This document shows, piece after piece, positions 17,592-26,567 of a stretch of 64,000 nt of DNA. Location: the NCBI RefSeq assembly GCF_003263785.1, contig NZ_JYJK01000139.1, positions 17,361 through 81,360 of the forward strand, written 5' to 3'. Position 1 is the stretch's first letter. Every line of letters begins with the position of its first letter. The position numbers and the translations under genes were made by a program. Source of the DNA: Vibrio variabilis. GTDB taxonomy: Bacteria > Pseudomonadota > Gammaproteobacteria > Enterobacterales > Vibrionaceae. The notes beneath the pieces were generated by a model, which searched no databases, was not told the DNA's origin, and saw only the letters and a program-made list of their open reading frames with translations.

Positions 17592-18365
17592 GTGGGAAAA
17601 ATTGTCGCTATCGCGAACCAGAAAGGTGGAGTTGGAAAGACGACCACTTGTATTAACTTAGCTGCCTCGATGGCGGCGACAAAGCGTAAAGTGTTGGTGA
17701 TTGACCTCGATCCACAAGGCAATGCGACAATGGCCAGTGGGGTCGATAAGTATCAGGTTGAAACAACTGCTTACGATTTGCTGGTTGATGAGCTACCTTT
17801 TGAGCAAGTGGTGTGCACCGATACCTCTGGCCAATTTGACCTAATTGCAGCGAACGGGGACGTAACGGCTGCAGAAATCAAGCTTATGGAGGTGTTTGCG
17901 CGCGAAGTTCGCTTAAAGCATGCGCTAACGCCAATCCGTGATAACTATGATTTCATCTTTATCGATTGTCCTCCCTCTTTGAACCTACTTACAATTAACG
18001 CGATGGCTGCAGCAGACTCTGTGCTTGTGCCGATGCAATGTGAGTATTTTGCTCTGGAAGGTCTAACCGCGCTGATGGATACCATCAGTAAGCTGGCGGC
18101 GGTGGTCAACGAAAACCTTAAGATTGAAGGTTTGCTTCGTACCATGTATGACCCACGAAACCGTTTAGCCAACGAAGTTTCAGAGCAATTGAAAAAACAC
18201 TTCGGCGACAAAGTTTACCGAACCGTTATCCCTAGGAACGTACGCCTCGCAGAGGCACCGAGCCACGGCAAACCCGCGATGTACTACGATAAGTACTCCG
18301 CGGGAGCAAAAGCGTATTTAGCGCTGGCTGGTGAGATGCTACGACGAGAAGAAGTAACGGCTTAA
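17592..18365 (+). CDS. parA: Chromosome partitioning ATPase ParA (ParA1)
   Basis: 257-residue Walker-type ATPase that binds DNA non-specifically and moves the ParB-parS complex. Deviant Walker A KGGVGKTT at residues 11-18 with the signature lysine, Walker A' DLDPQGNAT and Walker B FIFIDCPPS. The start is GTG preceded by GGAG. The Soj-type lack of an N-terminal DNA-binding domain fits chromosome I ParA. Together with parB it drives polar origin segregation in Vibrio. Confidence 0.95.
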   Translation: MGKIVAIANQKGGVGKTTTCINLAASMAATKRKVLVIDLDPQGNATMASGVDKYQVETTAYDLLVDELPFEQVVCTDTSGQFDLIAANGDVTAAEIKLMEVFAREVRLKHALTPIRDNYDFIFIDCPPSLNLLTINAMAAADSVLVPMQCEYFALEGLTALMDTISKLAAVVNENLKIEGLLRTMYDPRNRLANEVSEQLKKHFGDKVYRTVIPRNVRLAEAPSHGKPAMYYDKYSAGAKAYLALAGEMLRREEVTA

Positions 18366-18385
18366 CGCTCTTAAGGAAAGATTCG

Positions 18386-19267
18386 ATGTCTAAACGTGGT
18401 TTAGGGAAAGGACTAGACGCCCTGCTGTCGACTAGTTCGCTTGCACGAGAAAAGCAGCAGGTGGCAACTCAAAGTCAGACGCTTTCCAGTGATGGACAGC
18501 TTACTGAACTGTCAATTAACAGCCTTCGACCAGGTATTTATCAGCCAAGAAAAGATATGGCGCCTGAAGCACTGGAAGAGCTGGCTGCATCCATCCAATC
18601 TCAAGGTATTATCCAACCGATTGTTGTACGAAATGTCGGACACGATCAATTTGAGATCATCGCCGGTGAACGCCGTTGGCGTGCCGCTCGACAAGCGGGA
18701 TTAAAAATGGTCCCTTGCTTGGTGAAAAATGTCCAAGATCGCGCGGCGGTAGCGATGGCGCTGATCGAAAATATTCAACGTGAAGATCTCAATGCTATCG
18801 AGGAAGCTCAAGCGCTTGAGCGTTTGCAAGATGAGTTTGAACTCACCCACCAGCAGGTCGCGGATGTGATTGGTAAGTCACGAACCGCAGTCAGTAACCT
18901 GCTGAGGCTTAATCAACTCGAAGCACCAGTGAAAAAACTGGTAGAGAGCAAACAAATCGATATGGGTCATGCTCGTGCTCTGCTCGCGCTCGAAGGGGAT
19001 GTGCAGTGCGAGATCGCACAAACTGTCGCGAAAAAGCAGCTCACTGTACGACAGACTGAAGACTTAGTGAAAAAGTGCTTAAAACCGAACTCTTCCGAGA
19101 AAAAACAGTCAGAAGACCGTGATGCACAAGAAATTTCGCTACGTTTGAGTGAAAAACTCGGCGCGAAAGTGTCTTTGGTAAGAAACGCGAGTGGAAAAGC
19201 CAAGGTGACGATAAGTCTTGATGAACCTCACAAATTGGAGCAACTTATTGCCAAGCTTGAGAGCTAA
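18386..19267 (+). CDS. parB: Chromosome partitioning protein ParB (ParB1)
   Basis: 293-residue parS-binding CTP switch protein. The N-terminus MSKRGLGKGLDALLS interacts with ParA. The ParB/Srx-like domain has the CTP-site motif GERRWRAAR near residue 93 and ENIQREDLN; a helix-turn-helix follows (DVIGKSRTAVSNLLRL), then a C-terminal dimerisation domain. It ends the mnmG-rsmG-parA-parB run, 20 bases after parA. No exact parS was found here; one degenerate match lies in recF. Confidence 0.95.
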   Translation: MSKRGLGKGLDALLSTSSLAREKQQVATQSQTLSSDGQLTELSINSLRPGIYQPRKDMAPEALEELAASIQSQGIIQPIVVRNVGHDQFEIIAGERRWRAARQAGLKMVPCLVKNVQDRAAVAMALIENIQREDLNAIEEAQALERLQDEFELTHQQVADVIGKSRTAVSNLLRLNQLEAPVKKLVESKQIDMGHARALLALEGDVQCEIAQTVAKKQLTVRQTEDLVKKCLKPNSSEKKQSEDRDAQEISLRLSEKLGAKVSLVRNASGKAKVTISLDEPHKLEQLIAKLES

Positions 19268-19276
19268 ATGAGATAA

Positions 19277-19290
19277 TTGACCTACATCAA
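19277..19290. promoter_or_regulatory. FNR/CRP-family-like site upstream of the atp operon
   Basis: TTGACCTACATCAA differs by one base from the FNR consensus TTGATNNNNATCAA. It lies about 105 bases upstream of the predicted atp -10, far for a class II activator, so the role is uncertain. Confidence 0.35.
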
Positions 19291-19364
19291 TTATTTATAA
19301 ATGCAATTTATGTGCGAAAGTTATGGTTTTGTGAATGAAAGTGTATCTTTTTGATACGCTTTGA

Positions 19365-19392
19365 TTGCAATAACTTTGGTAGAAAGTATAAT
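19365..19392 (+). promoter_or_regulatory. Promoter of the atp operon
   Basis: TTGCAA, 16 bases, TATAAT gives an almost consensus -10. Transcription would start near 19399, about 60 bases before atpI. A short stem GTGTATC/GATACGC (19341-19359, one G-T wobble) just upstream may help to end parB transcripts. Confidence 0.65.
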
Positions 19393-19457
19393 TTTCGCCA
19401 ATCTCCCAGCACAGTAGTTATTAGGTGCAGTGTGGATAGAACTAAAGGTAAGAATAC

Positions 19458-19847
19458 ATGGTAGCGGCATTAGCTAAACCAGGGCGAGCGCTTGCAAAGC
19501 GTTTGCTACTGATACAGGCCAGTGCGGTTGCGTTAGTAGCTGTTGGGATGACAGTGGCTGTAAATGCTGAGTGGGGAATTTCAGCGCTCATTGGTGGTGG
19601 CAGTTTTGTTATCGCAAATGCTGTTTTCGCGTTGTGCGCATTTCTTTTTAGTGGGGCTCGAGCAGCAAAAAAAGTTGCCGCGTCTTTCTATGCGGGCGTC
19701 GCTCTGAAAATCCTTATTATAGCCTCCCTATTCTCAATAGCTTACATGTATATTCAGGTGGAAGTGATTCCCTTGAATCTCACATTTTTACTGGTCGTCT
19801 TAATTAACCTTATGGCTCCAGTAATTTTCGTTAACAACAAAAAATAG
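19458..19847 (+). CDS. atpI: F0F1 ATP synthase accessory protein AtpI
   Basis: 129-residue inner-membrane protein with four hydrophobic stretches, encoded first in the atp operon. AtpI homologues help assemble the c ring and may carry Mg or Ca ions. Conserved features are the N-terminal AKPGRALAKRLL and the two-helix repeats typical of the family. The end reads PVIFVNNKK. It is the least conserved gene of the operon and is identified largely by position and topology. Confidence 0.85.
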   Translation: MVAALAKPGRALAKRLLLIQASAVALVAVGMTVAVNAEWGISALIGGGSFVIANAVFALCAFLFSGARAAKKVAASFYAGVALKILIIASLFSIAYMYIQVEVIPLNLTFLLVVLINLMAPVIFVNNKK

Positions 19848-19855
19848 GATGAGTT

Positions 19856-20659
19856 ATGGCTGCGCCAGGTGAAGCGCTAACATCGGCCGGATACATCACT
19901 CACCACTTGACCAACCTTTCACTAGGTAGCTTGGGTCTTGTGGACGAGTCGAGTTTCTGGAACGTACATATCGATAGCCTGTTTTTTTCTGTGCTTACTG
20001 GATTAATTTTCCTAGGAATTTTCCGTTCAGTAGCAAAGAAAGCAACAGCTGGTGTGCCGGGCAAACTGCAGTGTCTTGTTGAAATAATCGTGGAATTTGT
20101 CGATGAAAACGTCAAAGACACGTTTCATGGACGCAATGCACTTATCGCGCCCCTAGCACTAACTATCTTCTGTTGGGTATTCTTGATGAACTTGATGGAC
20201 CTTGTGCCTATCGACTTCATTCCTTATCCTGCAGAGCAGTTGGGTATCCCTTACTTGAAAGTGGTACCGACGACTGATGTCAATATCACCATGGCGATGG
20301 CGCTAGGTGTTTTTGCTCTGATGATTTACTACAGCATCAAAGTGAAAGGCCCAGTGGCATTTATCAAGGAGTTGACACTACACCCATTCAACAATCCAAT
20401 CATGATCCCATTCAATATGCTTATCGAAGTGGTGTCTTTGCTTTCAAAGCCACTGTCTCTCGGCATGCGTCTGTTTGGTAACATGTTTGCGGGTGAAGTT
20501 GTTTTCATTCTTTGTGCGGCAATGCTGCCATGGTATTTACAATGGATGGGCTCACTACCATGGGCGATATTCCATATTCTAGTTATTTTGATTCAGGCCT
20601 TCGTGTTTATGATGCTAACGATCGTTTATCTATCGATGGCTCACGAAGACAATCACTAA
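19856..20659 (+). CDS. atpB: F0F1 ATP synthase subunit a
   Basis: 267-residue membrane subunit that forms the proton half-channels. The essential arginine is in MRLFGNMFAGE near residue 205, with five to six membrane helices. HPFNNPIMIPFN and the C-terminal YLSMAHEDNH match the family. It lies eight bases after atpI. The protein faces the c ring encoded next. Confidence 0.96.
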   Translation: MAAPGEALTSAGYITHHLTNLSLGSLGLVDESSFWNVHIDSLFFSVLTGLIFLGIFRSVAKKATAGVPGKLQCLVEIIVEFVDENVKDTFHGRNALIAPLALTIFCWVFLMNLMDLVPIDFIPYPAEQLGIPYLKVVPTTDVNITMAMALGVFALMIYYSIKVKGPVAFIKELTLHPFNNPIMIPFNMLIEVVSLLSKPLSLGMRLFGNMFAGEVVFILCAAMLPWYLQWMGSLPWAIFHILVILIQAFVFMMLTIVYLSMAHEDNH

Positions 20660-20716
20660 TATTAACGCGTTTTATTTAGGCAAATTTTAGCCAACAACTA
20701 TAAATTGGAGATAGTA

Positions 20717-20971
20717 ATGGAAACTTTACTGAGCTTTTCTGCAATCGCCGTAGGTATCATTATCGGTATGGCTGCTTTCGGTACTGCGATCGGTTTTGGT
20801 CTGCTAGGTGGTAAATTCCTAGAAGGTGCTGCTCGTCAACCTGAAATGGCTCCTATGCTTCAAGTTAAGATGTTCATCATCGCTGGTCTACTTGATGCGG
20901 TTCCTATGATTGGTGTTGTTATCGCACTTCTATTCACATTCGCGAACCCATTCGTTGGTCAGCTAGGTTAA
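20717..20971 (+). CDS. atpE: F0F1 ATP synthase subunit c
   Basis: 84-residue proteolipid hairpin that forms the rotating ring. Helix 1 is glycine-rich (residues 10-32), the polar loop is R40-Q41-P42, and the proton-carrying carboxylate is Asp60 in helix 2. No extra Na-binding Gln/Glu pattern is evident, so proton coupling is likely. The ATG at the start given follows GGAG; an in-frame TTG four codons earlier lies before the ribosome site and is rejected. A hairpin follows the gene. Confidence 0.95.
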   Translation: METLLSFSAIAVGIIIGMAAFGTAIGFGLLGGKFLEGAARQPEMAPMLQVKMFIIAGLLDAVPMIGVVIALLFTFANPFVGQLG

Positions 20972-20984
20972 TCAGTTTTTGTCT

Positions 20985-21005
20985 TGGCAAGTTTCGGACT
21001 TGTCA
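20985..21005 (+). other. Intercistronic hairpin between atpE and atpF
   Basis: 8-bp stem TGGCAAGT / ACTTGTCA (one G-U pair) capped by TTCGG. No T-tract follows. It may stabilise the atpE end of the message, which must be made in excess. Confidence 0.4.
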
Positions 21006-21053
21006 CCTGATTACACTTTAGCTCGTCAATGAATCTTTAGAGGGGTAGCTGTT

Positions 21054-21524
21054 GTGAATATGAACGCAACTCTGCTAGGTCAAGCAATCTCATTCGCAAT
21101 GTTTGTGTGGTTCTGCATGAAATATGTATGGCCGCCAATCATGAATGCGATTGAAGAGCGTCAGAAAAAAATTGCTGACGGTCTGTCAGCGGCTGAACGC
21201 GCTGCAAAAGACTTGGATCTAGCACAAGCCAACGCTTCTGATCAATTGAAAGAAGCGAAGCGCACTGCAACTGAGGTTATTGAGCAAGCAAACAAGCGTA
21301 AAGCTCAGATTATCGATGAAGCTCGTGAGGAAGCTTTGGCAGAACGTCAAAAAATCCTAGCGCAAGCGGAAGCGGAAATCGAAGCGGAACGTAACCGTGC
21401 TCGTGATGACCTGCGCAAACAGGTTGCAACTCTGGCTGTAGCTGGTGCTGAGAAGATTCTTGAGCGTAGTATCGATAAAGATGCGCAAAAAGATATTCTC
21501 GACAATATTACTGCGAAACTTTAA
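21054..21524 (+). CDS. atpF: F0F1 ATP synthase subunit b
   Basis: 156-residue peripheral-stalk subunit: one N-terminal membrane helix (about residues 7-25, with FCMKYVWPP) followed by a long charged helix that forms a coiled-coil dimer. The start GTG, as in E. coli atpF, follows AGAGGGG. It links subunit a to delta/alpha. Confidence 0.96.
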   Translation: MNMNATLLGQAISFAMFVWFCMKYVWPPIMNAIEERQKKIADGLSAAERAAKDLDLAQANASDQLKEAKRTATEVIEQANKRKAQIIDEAREEALAERQKILAQAEAEIEAERNRARDDLRKQVATLAVAGAEKILERSIDKDAQKDILDNITAKL

Positions 21525-21538
21525 AGCGAGGGGCGCCT

Positions 21539-22072
21539 ATGTCTGAATTGACTACAATCGCACGCCCCTATGCTAAAGCAGCATTTGACTTTGCGGTGGA
21601 AAAACAAGCGCTAGACCAGTGGGTCGAAATGCTAACGTTTGCCGCTGCAATCGCTAAGAACGATGAAATTGCAGACCTGATTTCAGGCTCTGTAACAGCG
21701 ACGCGAGTGGCTGAAATTTTCAACGCAATTGGTGGTGAACAGTTTGATGAATTTGGTCAAAACCTGATTAAGGTGATGGCTGAAAATGGTCGACTAGTCG
21801 CGTTGCCTGATGTGTTAGTTGAGTTTCTAGAGCTGAAAAAAGAACTAGAAAAGCAAATCGATGTAGACGTGATTTCTGCATCTGAGCTAACCGAAGAGCA
21901 GCGCACTGAGATCAGCAACAAACTTGAAAAGCGTCTTGAGCGCAAAGTTAAGCTGAATTGCAGTGTAGATGAGACCCTACTTGGTGGGGTTATTATTCGA
22001 GCCGGAGATCTTGTAATTGATAACTCAGCACGTGGTCGTTTGAACCGCCTGAGTGAAGCAATGCAGTCTTGA
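21539..22072 (+). CDS. atpH: F0F1 ATP synthase subunit delta
   Basis: 177-residue peripheral-stalk cap that joins subunit b to the alpha N-termini. N-terminal helical bundle begins ELTTIARPYAKAAFDFA, a family hallmark, and the C-terminus contains the GGVIIRAGDLVIDNSARGRL signature. AAAGCGAGGGG precedes the ATG. It lies 14 bases after atpF and 13 before atpA. Confidence 0.96.
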   Translation: MSELTTIARPYAKAAFDFAVEKQALDQWVEMLTFAAAIAKNDEIADLISGSVTATRVAEIFNAIGGEQFDEFGQNLIKVMAENGRLVALPDVLVEFLELKKELEKQIDVDVISASELTEEQRTEISNKLEKRLERKVKLNCSVDETLLGGVIIRAGDLVIDNSARGRLNRLSEAMQS

Positions 22073-22085
22073 TGGGGATTGGAGC

Positions 22086-23627
22086 ATGCAACTTAATTCC
22101 ACAGAAATTAGCGACCTGATCAAGCAGCGTATCGAATCTTTCGATGTTGTGAGTGAAGCTCGTAATGAAGGTACTATCGTATCGGTAAGCGATGGTATCA
22201 TTCGCATCCACGGCCTAGCGGACGTGATGCAAGGTGAAATGATTGAATTACCGGGTGGCCGTTATGCACTAGCACTTAACCTTGAGCGTGACTCGGTTGG
22301 TGCGGTAGTAATGGGCCCATATGCTGACCTTAAGGAAGGCATGAAAGTAACAGGTACTGGTCGTATTCTTGAAGTACCAGTTGGTCCTGAACTGCTTGGT
22401 CGTGTTGTCAACACGCTAGGTGAGCCAATCGATGGCAAAGGTCCAATTGAAGCGAAACTTACGTCACCAGTAGAAGTGATTGCACCGGGTGTAATCGACC
22501 GTAAATCGGTTGATCAGCCAGTACAAACTGGTTATAAGTCAGTTGACTCAATGATCCCAATCGGTCGTGGTCAGCGTGAGCTTATCATCGGTGACCGTCA
22601 GATCGGTAAAACCGCGATGGCGATCGATGCAATCATCAACCAGAAAGACTCTGGTATCTTCTCTATCTACGTAGCGATTGGCCAGAAGGCATCTACTATC
22701 GCAAACGTTGTGCGTAAACTGGAAGAGCACGGTGCACTACAGAACACTATCGTTGTTGTCGCATCTGCATCTGAATCTGCTGCACTGCAATATCTTGCGC
22801 CATACTCTGGTTGTGCAATGGGTGAGTACTTCCGTGACCGCGGTGAAGACGCTCTGATTGTTTATGATGATCTATCTAAGCAAGCGGTAGCTTACCGTCA
22901 GATCTCTCTACTACTTAAACGTCCACCAGGCCGTGAGGCATTCCCAGGTGACGTATTCTACCTCCACTCACGTCTACTAGAGCGTGCAGCTCGTGTAAAC
23001 GAAGAGTACGTAGAGCGTTTCACTAATGGTGAAGTGAAAGGTAAGACGGGTTCTTTGACGGCTCTTCCTATCATCGAAACTCAAGCGGGTGACGTATCTG
23101 CGTTCGTACCTACGAACGTAATCTCGATTACCGATGGTCAGATCTTCCTACAAACTGAAGCCTTCAACGCGGGTGTACGCCCAGCGGTTGACCCAGGTAT
23201 CTCAGTATCTCGTGTAGGTGGTTCAGCACAGACTAAGATCATTAAGAAGCTATCTGGCGGTATCCGTACTGCACTAGCGGCTTATCGTGAACTAGCGGCA
23301 TTCGCACAGTTCTCATCTGATCTAGATGAAGCAACGAAGCGTCAGCTAAGCCACGGTCAAAAAGTGACAGAGCTAATGAAGCAGAAGCAATACGCTCCTA
23401 TGTCTGTATTTGACCAAGCGCTAGTTATCTTTGCTGTTGAGCGCGGCTACCTAGATGATGTTGAAATCAACAAGATTCTAGACTTCGAAGCAGCGCTTCT
23501 ATCGTATGCTCACAGTCAATATGCTGATCTTGCAAAAGAGATCAACACTACGGGTGCTTACAACGACGATATCGAAGCTCAGCTTAAGAAACTGACTGAC
23601 GATTTCAAAGCAACTCAGACTTGGTAA
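22086..23627 (+). CDS. atpA: F0F1 ATP synthase subunit alpha
   Basis: 513-residue non-catalytic nucleotide-binding subunit. Walker A is GDRQIGKT near residues 169-176; the family signature PAVDPGISVSRVGGSAQ is intact. The chosen ATG gives MQLNSTEISDLIKQRI, the regular start, and follows GGGGATTGGAG. An in-frame upstream start inside atpH is rejected. Confidence 0.97.
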   Translation: MQLNSTEISDLIKQRIESFDVVSEARNEGTIVSVSDGIIRIHGLADVMQGEMIELPGGRYALALNLERDSVGAVVMGPYADLKEGMKVTGTGRILEVPVGPELLGRVVNTLGEPIDGKGPIEAKLTSPVEVIAPGVIDRKSVDQPVQTGYKSVDSMIPIGRGQRELIIGDRQIGKTAMAIDAIINQKDSGIFSIYVAIGQKASTIANVVRKLEEHGALQNTIVVVASASESAALQYLAPYSGCAMGEYFRDRGEDALIVYDDLSKQAVAYRQISLLLKRPPGREAFPGDVFYLHSRLLERAARVNEEYVERFTNGEVKGKTGSLTALPIIETQAGDVSAFVPTNVISITDGQIFLQTEAFNAGVRPAVDPGISVSRVGGSAQTKIIKKLSGGIRTALAAYRELAAFAQFSSDLDEATKRQLSHGQKVTELMKQKQYAPMSVFDQALVIFAVERGYLDDVEINKILDFEAALLSYAHSQYADLAKEINTTGAYNDDIEAQLKKLTDDFKATQTW

Positions 23628-23633
23628 TTGGTG

Positions 23634-23651
23634 GGTGACCTTTTGGTCACC
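23634..23651 (+). other. Intercistronic hairpin between atpA and atpG
   Basis: 7-bp stem GGTGACC / GGTCACC with loop TTTT, without a T-tract. Possibly an mRNA-stability element. Confidence 0.4.
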
Positions 23652-23668
23652 ACTTATGGAGAGTAACG

Positions 23669-24535
23669 ATGGCCGGCGCAAAAGAGATACGTAATAAAAT
23701 CGGTAGTGTGAAAAGCACTCAGAAAATTACGAAAGCGATGGAAATGGTAGCAGCTTCAAAAATGCGTCGTTCGCAAGACGCGCGTGAAGCTTCTCGTCCA
23801 TACGCTGAAACTATGCGTAAAGTGATCGGTCATTTGGCTAACGCAAACCTAGAGTACCAACATCCGTACCTAGAAGAGCGTGAAGCCAAGCGTGTTGGTT
23901 ATGTCATTATTTCTACCGACCGTGGTCTTTGTGGCGGCTTGAACATTAACTTGTTCAAAAAAGCTGTCCTAGAGATGCAGGATTGGAAACAAAAAGGTGC
24001 TGAAGTTGAGCTGGCTGTGATTGGCTCAAAAGCAACGGCATTCTTTAACAACAGCGGTGCTAAAGTAGCGGCACAGGTGTCTGGTCTGGGTGATGAGCCT
24101 AGCCTGGAAGACCTAATCGGTACTGTAGGCGTGATGCTGAAGAAATATGACGAAGGCGAATTGGATCGCCTGTACGTAGTGTATAACCACTTTGTGAACA
24201 CTATGATTCAGGAACCAACGATCGATCAATTGCTACCTCTGCCTAAATCTGACAGTGACGAGATGCAGCGCGAACATTCATGGGGCTACATTTATGAGCC
24301 TGAGCCAAAACCACTACTAGATGCACTATTGCTTCGTTATATCGAATCTCAAGTGTATCAAGGTGTGGTAGAGAACCTTGCTTGTGAGCAAGCGGCTCGA
24401 ATGATTGCAATGAAAGCTGCAACGGACAATGCGACCAACTTGATTGATGATCTAGAGCTTGTGTACAACAAGGCGCGTCAAGCGGCTATCACACAAGAAC
24501 TATCAGAAATCGTTGGCGGCGCAGCTGCGGTTTAA
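23669..24535 (+). CDS. atpG: F0F1 ATP synthase subunit gamma
   Basis: 288-residue central rotor shaft. The N-terminal helix starts AGAKEIRNKIGSVKSTQKIT, and the C-terminal helix includes ARQAAITQELSEIVGGAAAV; these form the coiled coil inside the alpha-beta hexamer. STDRGLCGGLN is the conserved central motif. Length matches the family. Confidence 0.97.
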   Translation: MAGAKEIRNKIGSVKSTQKITKAMEMVAASKMRRSQDAREASRPYAETMRKVIGHLANANLEYQHPYLEEREAKRVGYVIISTDRGLCGGLNINLFKKAVLEMQDWKQKGAEVELAVIGSKATAFFNNSGAKVAAQVSGLGDEPSLEDLIGTVGVMLKKYDEGELDRLYVVYNHFVNTMIQEPTIDQLLPLPKSDSDEMQREHSWGYIYEPEPKPLLDALLLRYIESQVYQGVVENLACEQAARMIAMKAATDNATNLIDDLELVYNKARQAAITQELSEIVGGAAAV

Positions 24536-24570
24536 GCTTAGGTAAAACGAAATAGATTAGAGGATTAACG

Positions 24571-25974
24571 ATGGCTACAGGTAAGATCGTACAGATCATC
24601 GGTGCGGTAGTCGACGTAGAGTTCCCACAGAGTGACGTACCAAGTGTATACGACGCTCTAAACGTAACGGACTCTAAAGAGCGTCTTGTTCTTGAAGTTC
24701 AACAACAGCTAGGCGGTGGCGTAGTTCGTTGTATCGTAATGGGTAGCTCTGATGGTTTACGTCGTGGCGTAACAGTAGAGAACACAGGCGCGCCAATCTC
24801 AGTACCAGTAGGTACTAAGACTCTTGGTCGTATCATGAACGTACTTGGTGATGCGATTGACGAGTGTGGTGAGATCGGTGCGGAAGAAAGCTATGCGATT
24901 CACCGTGAAGCGCCAAGCTACGAAGAGCAATCTAACGAAGTCGCTCTTCTAGAAACGGGTGTTAAAGTAATCGACTTGGTTTGTCCATTCGCTAAGGGTG
25001 GTAAAATCGGTCTATTCGGTGGTGCAGGTGTAGGTAAGACCGTTAACATGATGGAGCTTATCAACAACATCGCACTACAACACTCAGGCCTATCCGTATT
25101 TGCGGGTGTAGGTGAGCGTACTCGTGAAGGTAACGACTTCTACTTTGAGATGCAGGAAGCGGGCGTTGTAAACGTTGAGAAGCCTGAAGAATCAAAAGTA
25201 GCAATGGTTTACGGTCAGATGAACGAGCCACCAGGTAACCGTCTACGTGTTGCATTGACTGGTCTAACAATGGCAGAGAAGTTCCGTGACGAAGGTCGTG
25301 ACGTACTCCTGTTCGTTGATAACATCTACCGTTACACACTTGCAGGTACAGAGGTATCGGCACTTCTAGGTCGTATGCCATCTGCGGTAGGTTACCAGCC
25401 AACTCTTGCAGAAGAGATGGGTGTACTACAGGAGCGTATCACGTCAACGAAAACGGGTTCTATCACGTCTGTACAGGCGGTATACGTACCAGCGGATGAC
25501 TTGACTGACCCGTCTCCAGCAACAACGTTCGCGCACTTGGATGCAACGGTTGTACTTAACCGTAACATCGCTGCTATGGGTCTATACCCAGCGATTGACC
25601 CACTAGATTCAACATCTCGTATGCTTGATCCTCTAGTGGTTGGTCAAGAGCACTACGAGGTTGCTCGTGGCGTGCAGCAAACACTGCAGCGTTATAAAGA
25701 GCTGAAAGACATCATCGCGATCCTAGGTATGGACGAGCTATCTGAAGAAGATAAGCAAGTGGTATCTCGTGCTCGTAAGATTGAGCGTTTCCTAACTCAG
25801 CCTTACCACGTAGCGGAAGTATTTACTGGCGACCCTGGCATCTACGTACCTCTTAAAGAGACTCTACGTGGCTTCAAAGGTCTACTAGCTGGTGACTACG
25901 ATGACATTCCAGAGCAAGCGTTCATGTACTGCGGTACTATCGACGATGCTATCGAGAATGCTAAGAAGCTATAA
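24571..25974 (+). CDS. atpD: F0F1 ATP synthase subunit beta
   Basis: 467-residue catalytic subunit. Walker A GGAGVGKT near residues 150-157, catalytic Glu in GVGERTREGND, Walker B LLFVDNIYR, and the DELSEED lever (MDELSEEDKQ) are all present. The codon use is strongly biased to a few codons, as expected for a highly expressed gene. AGAGGATT precedes the ATG. Confidence 0.98.
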   Translation: MATGKIVQIIGAVVDVEFPQSDVPSVYDALNVTDSKERLVLEVQQQLGGGVVRCIVMGSSDGLRRGVTVENTGAPISVPVGTKTLGRIMNVLGDAIDECGEIGAEESYAIHREAPSYEEQSNEVALLETGVKVIDLVCPFAKGGKIGLFGGAGVGKTVNMMELINNIALQHSGLSVFAGVGERTREGNDFYFEMQEAGVVNVEKPEESKVAMVYGQMNEPPGNRLRVALTGLTMAEKFRDEGRDVLLFVDNIYRYTLAGTEVSALLGRMPSAVGYQPTLAEEMGVLQERITSTKTGSITSVQAVYVPADDLTDPSPATTFAHLDATVVLNRNIAAMGLYPAIDPLDSTSRMLDPLVVGQEHYEVARGVQQTLQRYKELKDIIAILGMDELSEEDKQVVSRARKIERFLTQPYHVAEVFTGDPGIYVPLKETLRGFKGLLAGDYDDIPEQAFMYCGTIDDAIENAKKL

Positions 25975-25992
25975 GGCTAAATAGGAGGCGAT

Positions 25993-26415
25993 ATGGCAGC
26001 AATAACCTTTCACCTAGACGTAGTCAGCGCTGAGAAAAAGCTTTTCTCTGGTCGCGTAGAAACGTTCCAGGTGTCCGGTAGCGAAGGTGAACTTGGTATC
26101 TTCCATGGTCACACACCGCTGCTGACCGCTATTCAGCCTGGTATGGTGCGTATCGTTAAACAGCACGGCCACGAAGAGTTCATTTATGTCTCTGGTGGTA
26201 TTGTAGAAGTTCAGCCTGGTACAGCGACTGTACTGGCTGATACGGCTATCCGTGGTGAAGAACTAGACGCAGCAAAGGCAGAAGAAGCCAAGCGCAAAGC
26301 TGAAGAATCTATTTCTAATCAGCATGGCGACATGGACTTCGCGCAAGCGGCCAGTGAACTGGCTAAAGCCATTGCTCAGCTTCGAGTAATCGAACTGACA
26401 AAGAAACGTCGTTAA
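25993..26415 (+). CDS. atpC: F0F1 ATP synthase subunit epsilon
   Basis: 140-residue rotor-foot subunit and intrinsic inhibitor. N-terminal beta sandwich (about 1-85) begins ITFHLDVVSAEKKLFSG and includes GELGIFHGHTPLLTAI; the C-terminal two helices end ELTKKRR. AATAGGAGG precedes the ATG. It closes the operon and is followed by a strong terminator. Confidence 0.96.
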   Translation: MAAITFHLDVVSAEKKLFSGRVETFQVSGSEGELGIFHGHTPLLTAIQPGMVRIVKQHGHEEFIYVSGGIVEVQPGTATVLADTAIRGEELDAAKAEEAKRKAEESISNQHGDMDFAQAASELAKAIAQLRVIELTKKRR

Positions 26416-26442
26416 TCTAGCTCGATTAGATTGACCGCGATG

Positions 26443-26470
26443 AAAAAGGCGACCGTTAGGTCGCCTTTTT
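26443..26470 (+). terminator. Terminator of the atp operon
   Basis: Perfect 12-bp stem AAAAAGGCGACC / GGTCGCCTTTTT with loop GTTA. Confidence 0.92.
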
Positions 26471-26567
26471 GCTTATTTTTTATAGAGAATTTGCATCATA
26501 ACGTTAACAGTAAGGGTATTCATGGCTAAAATGACGAGAATAGATTTCCAACTATATGGTTAGATAG

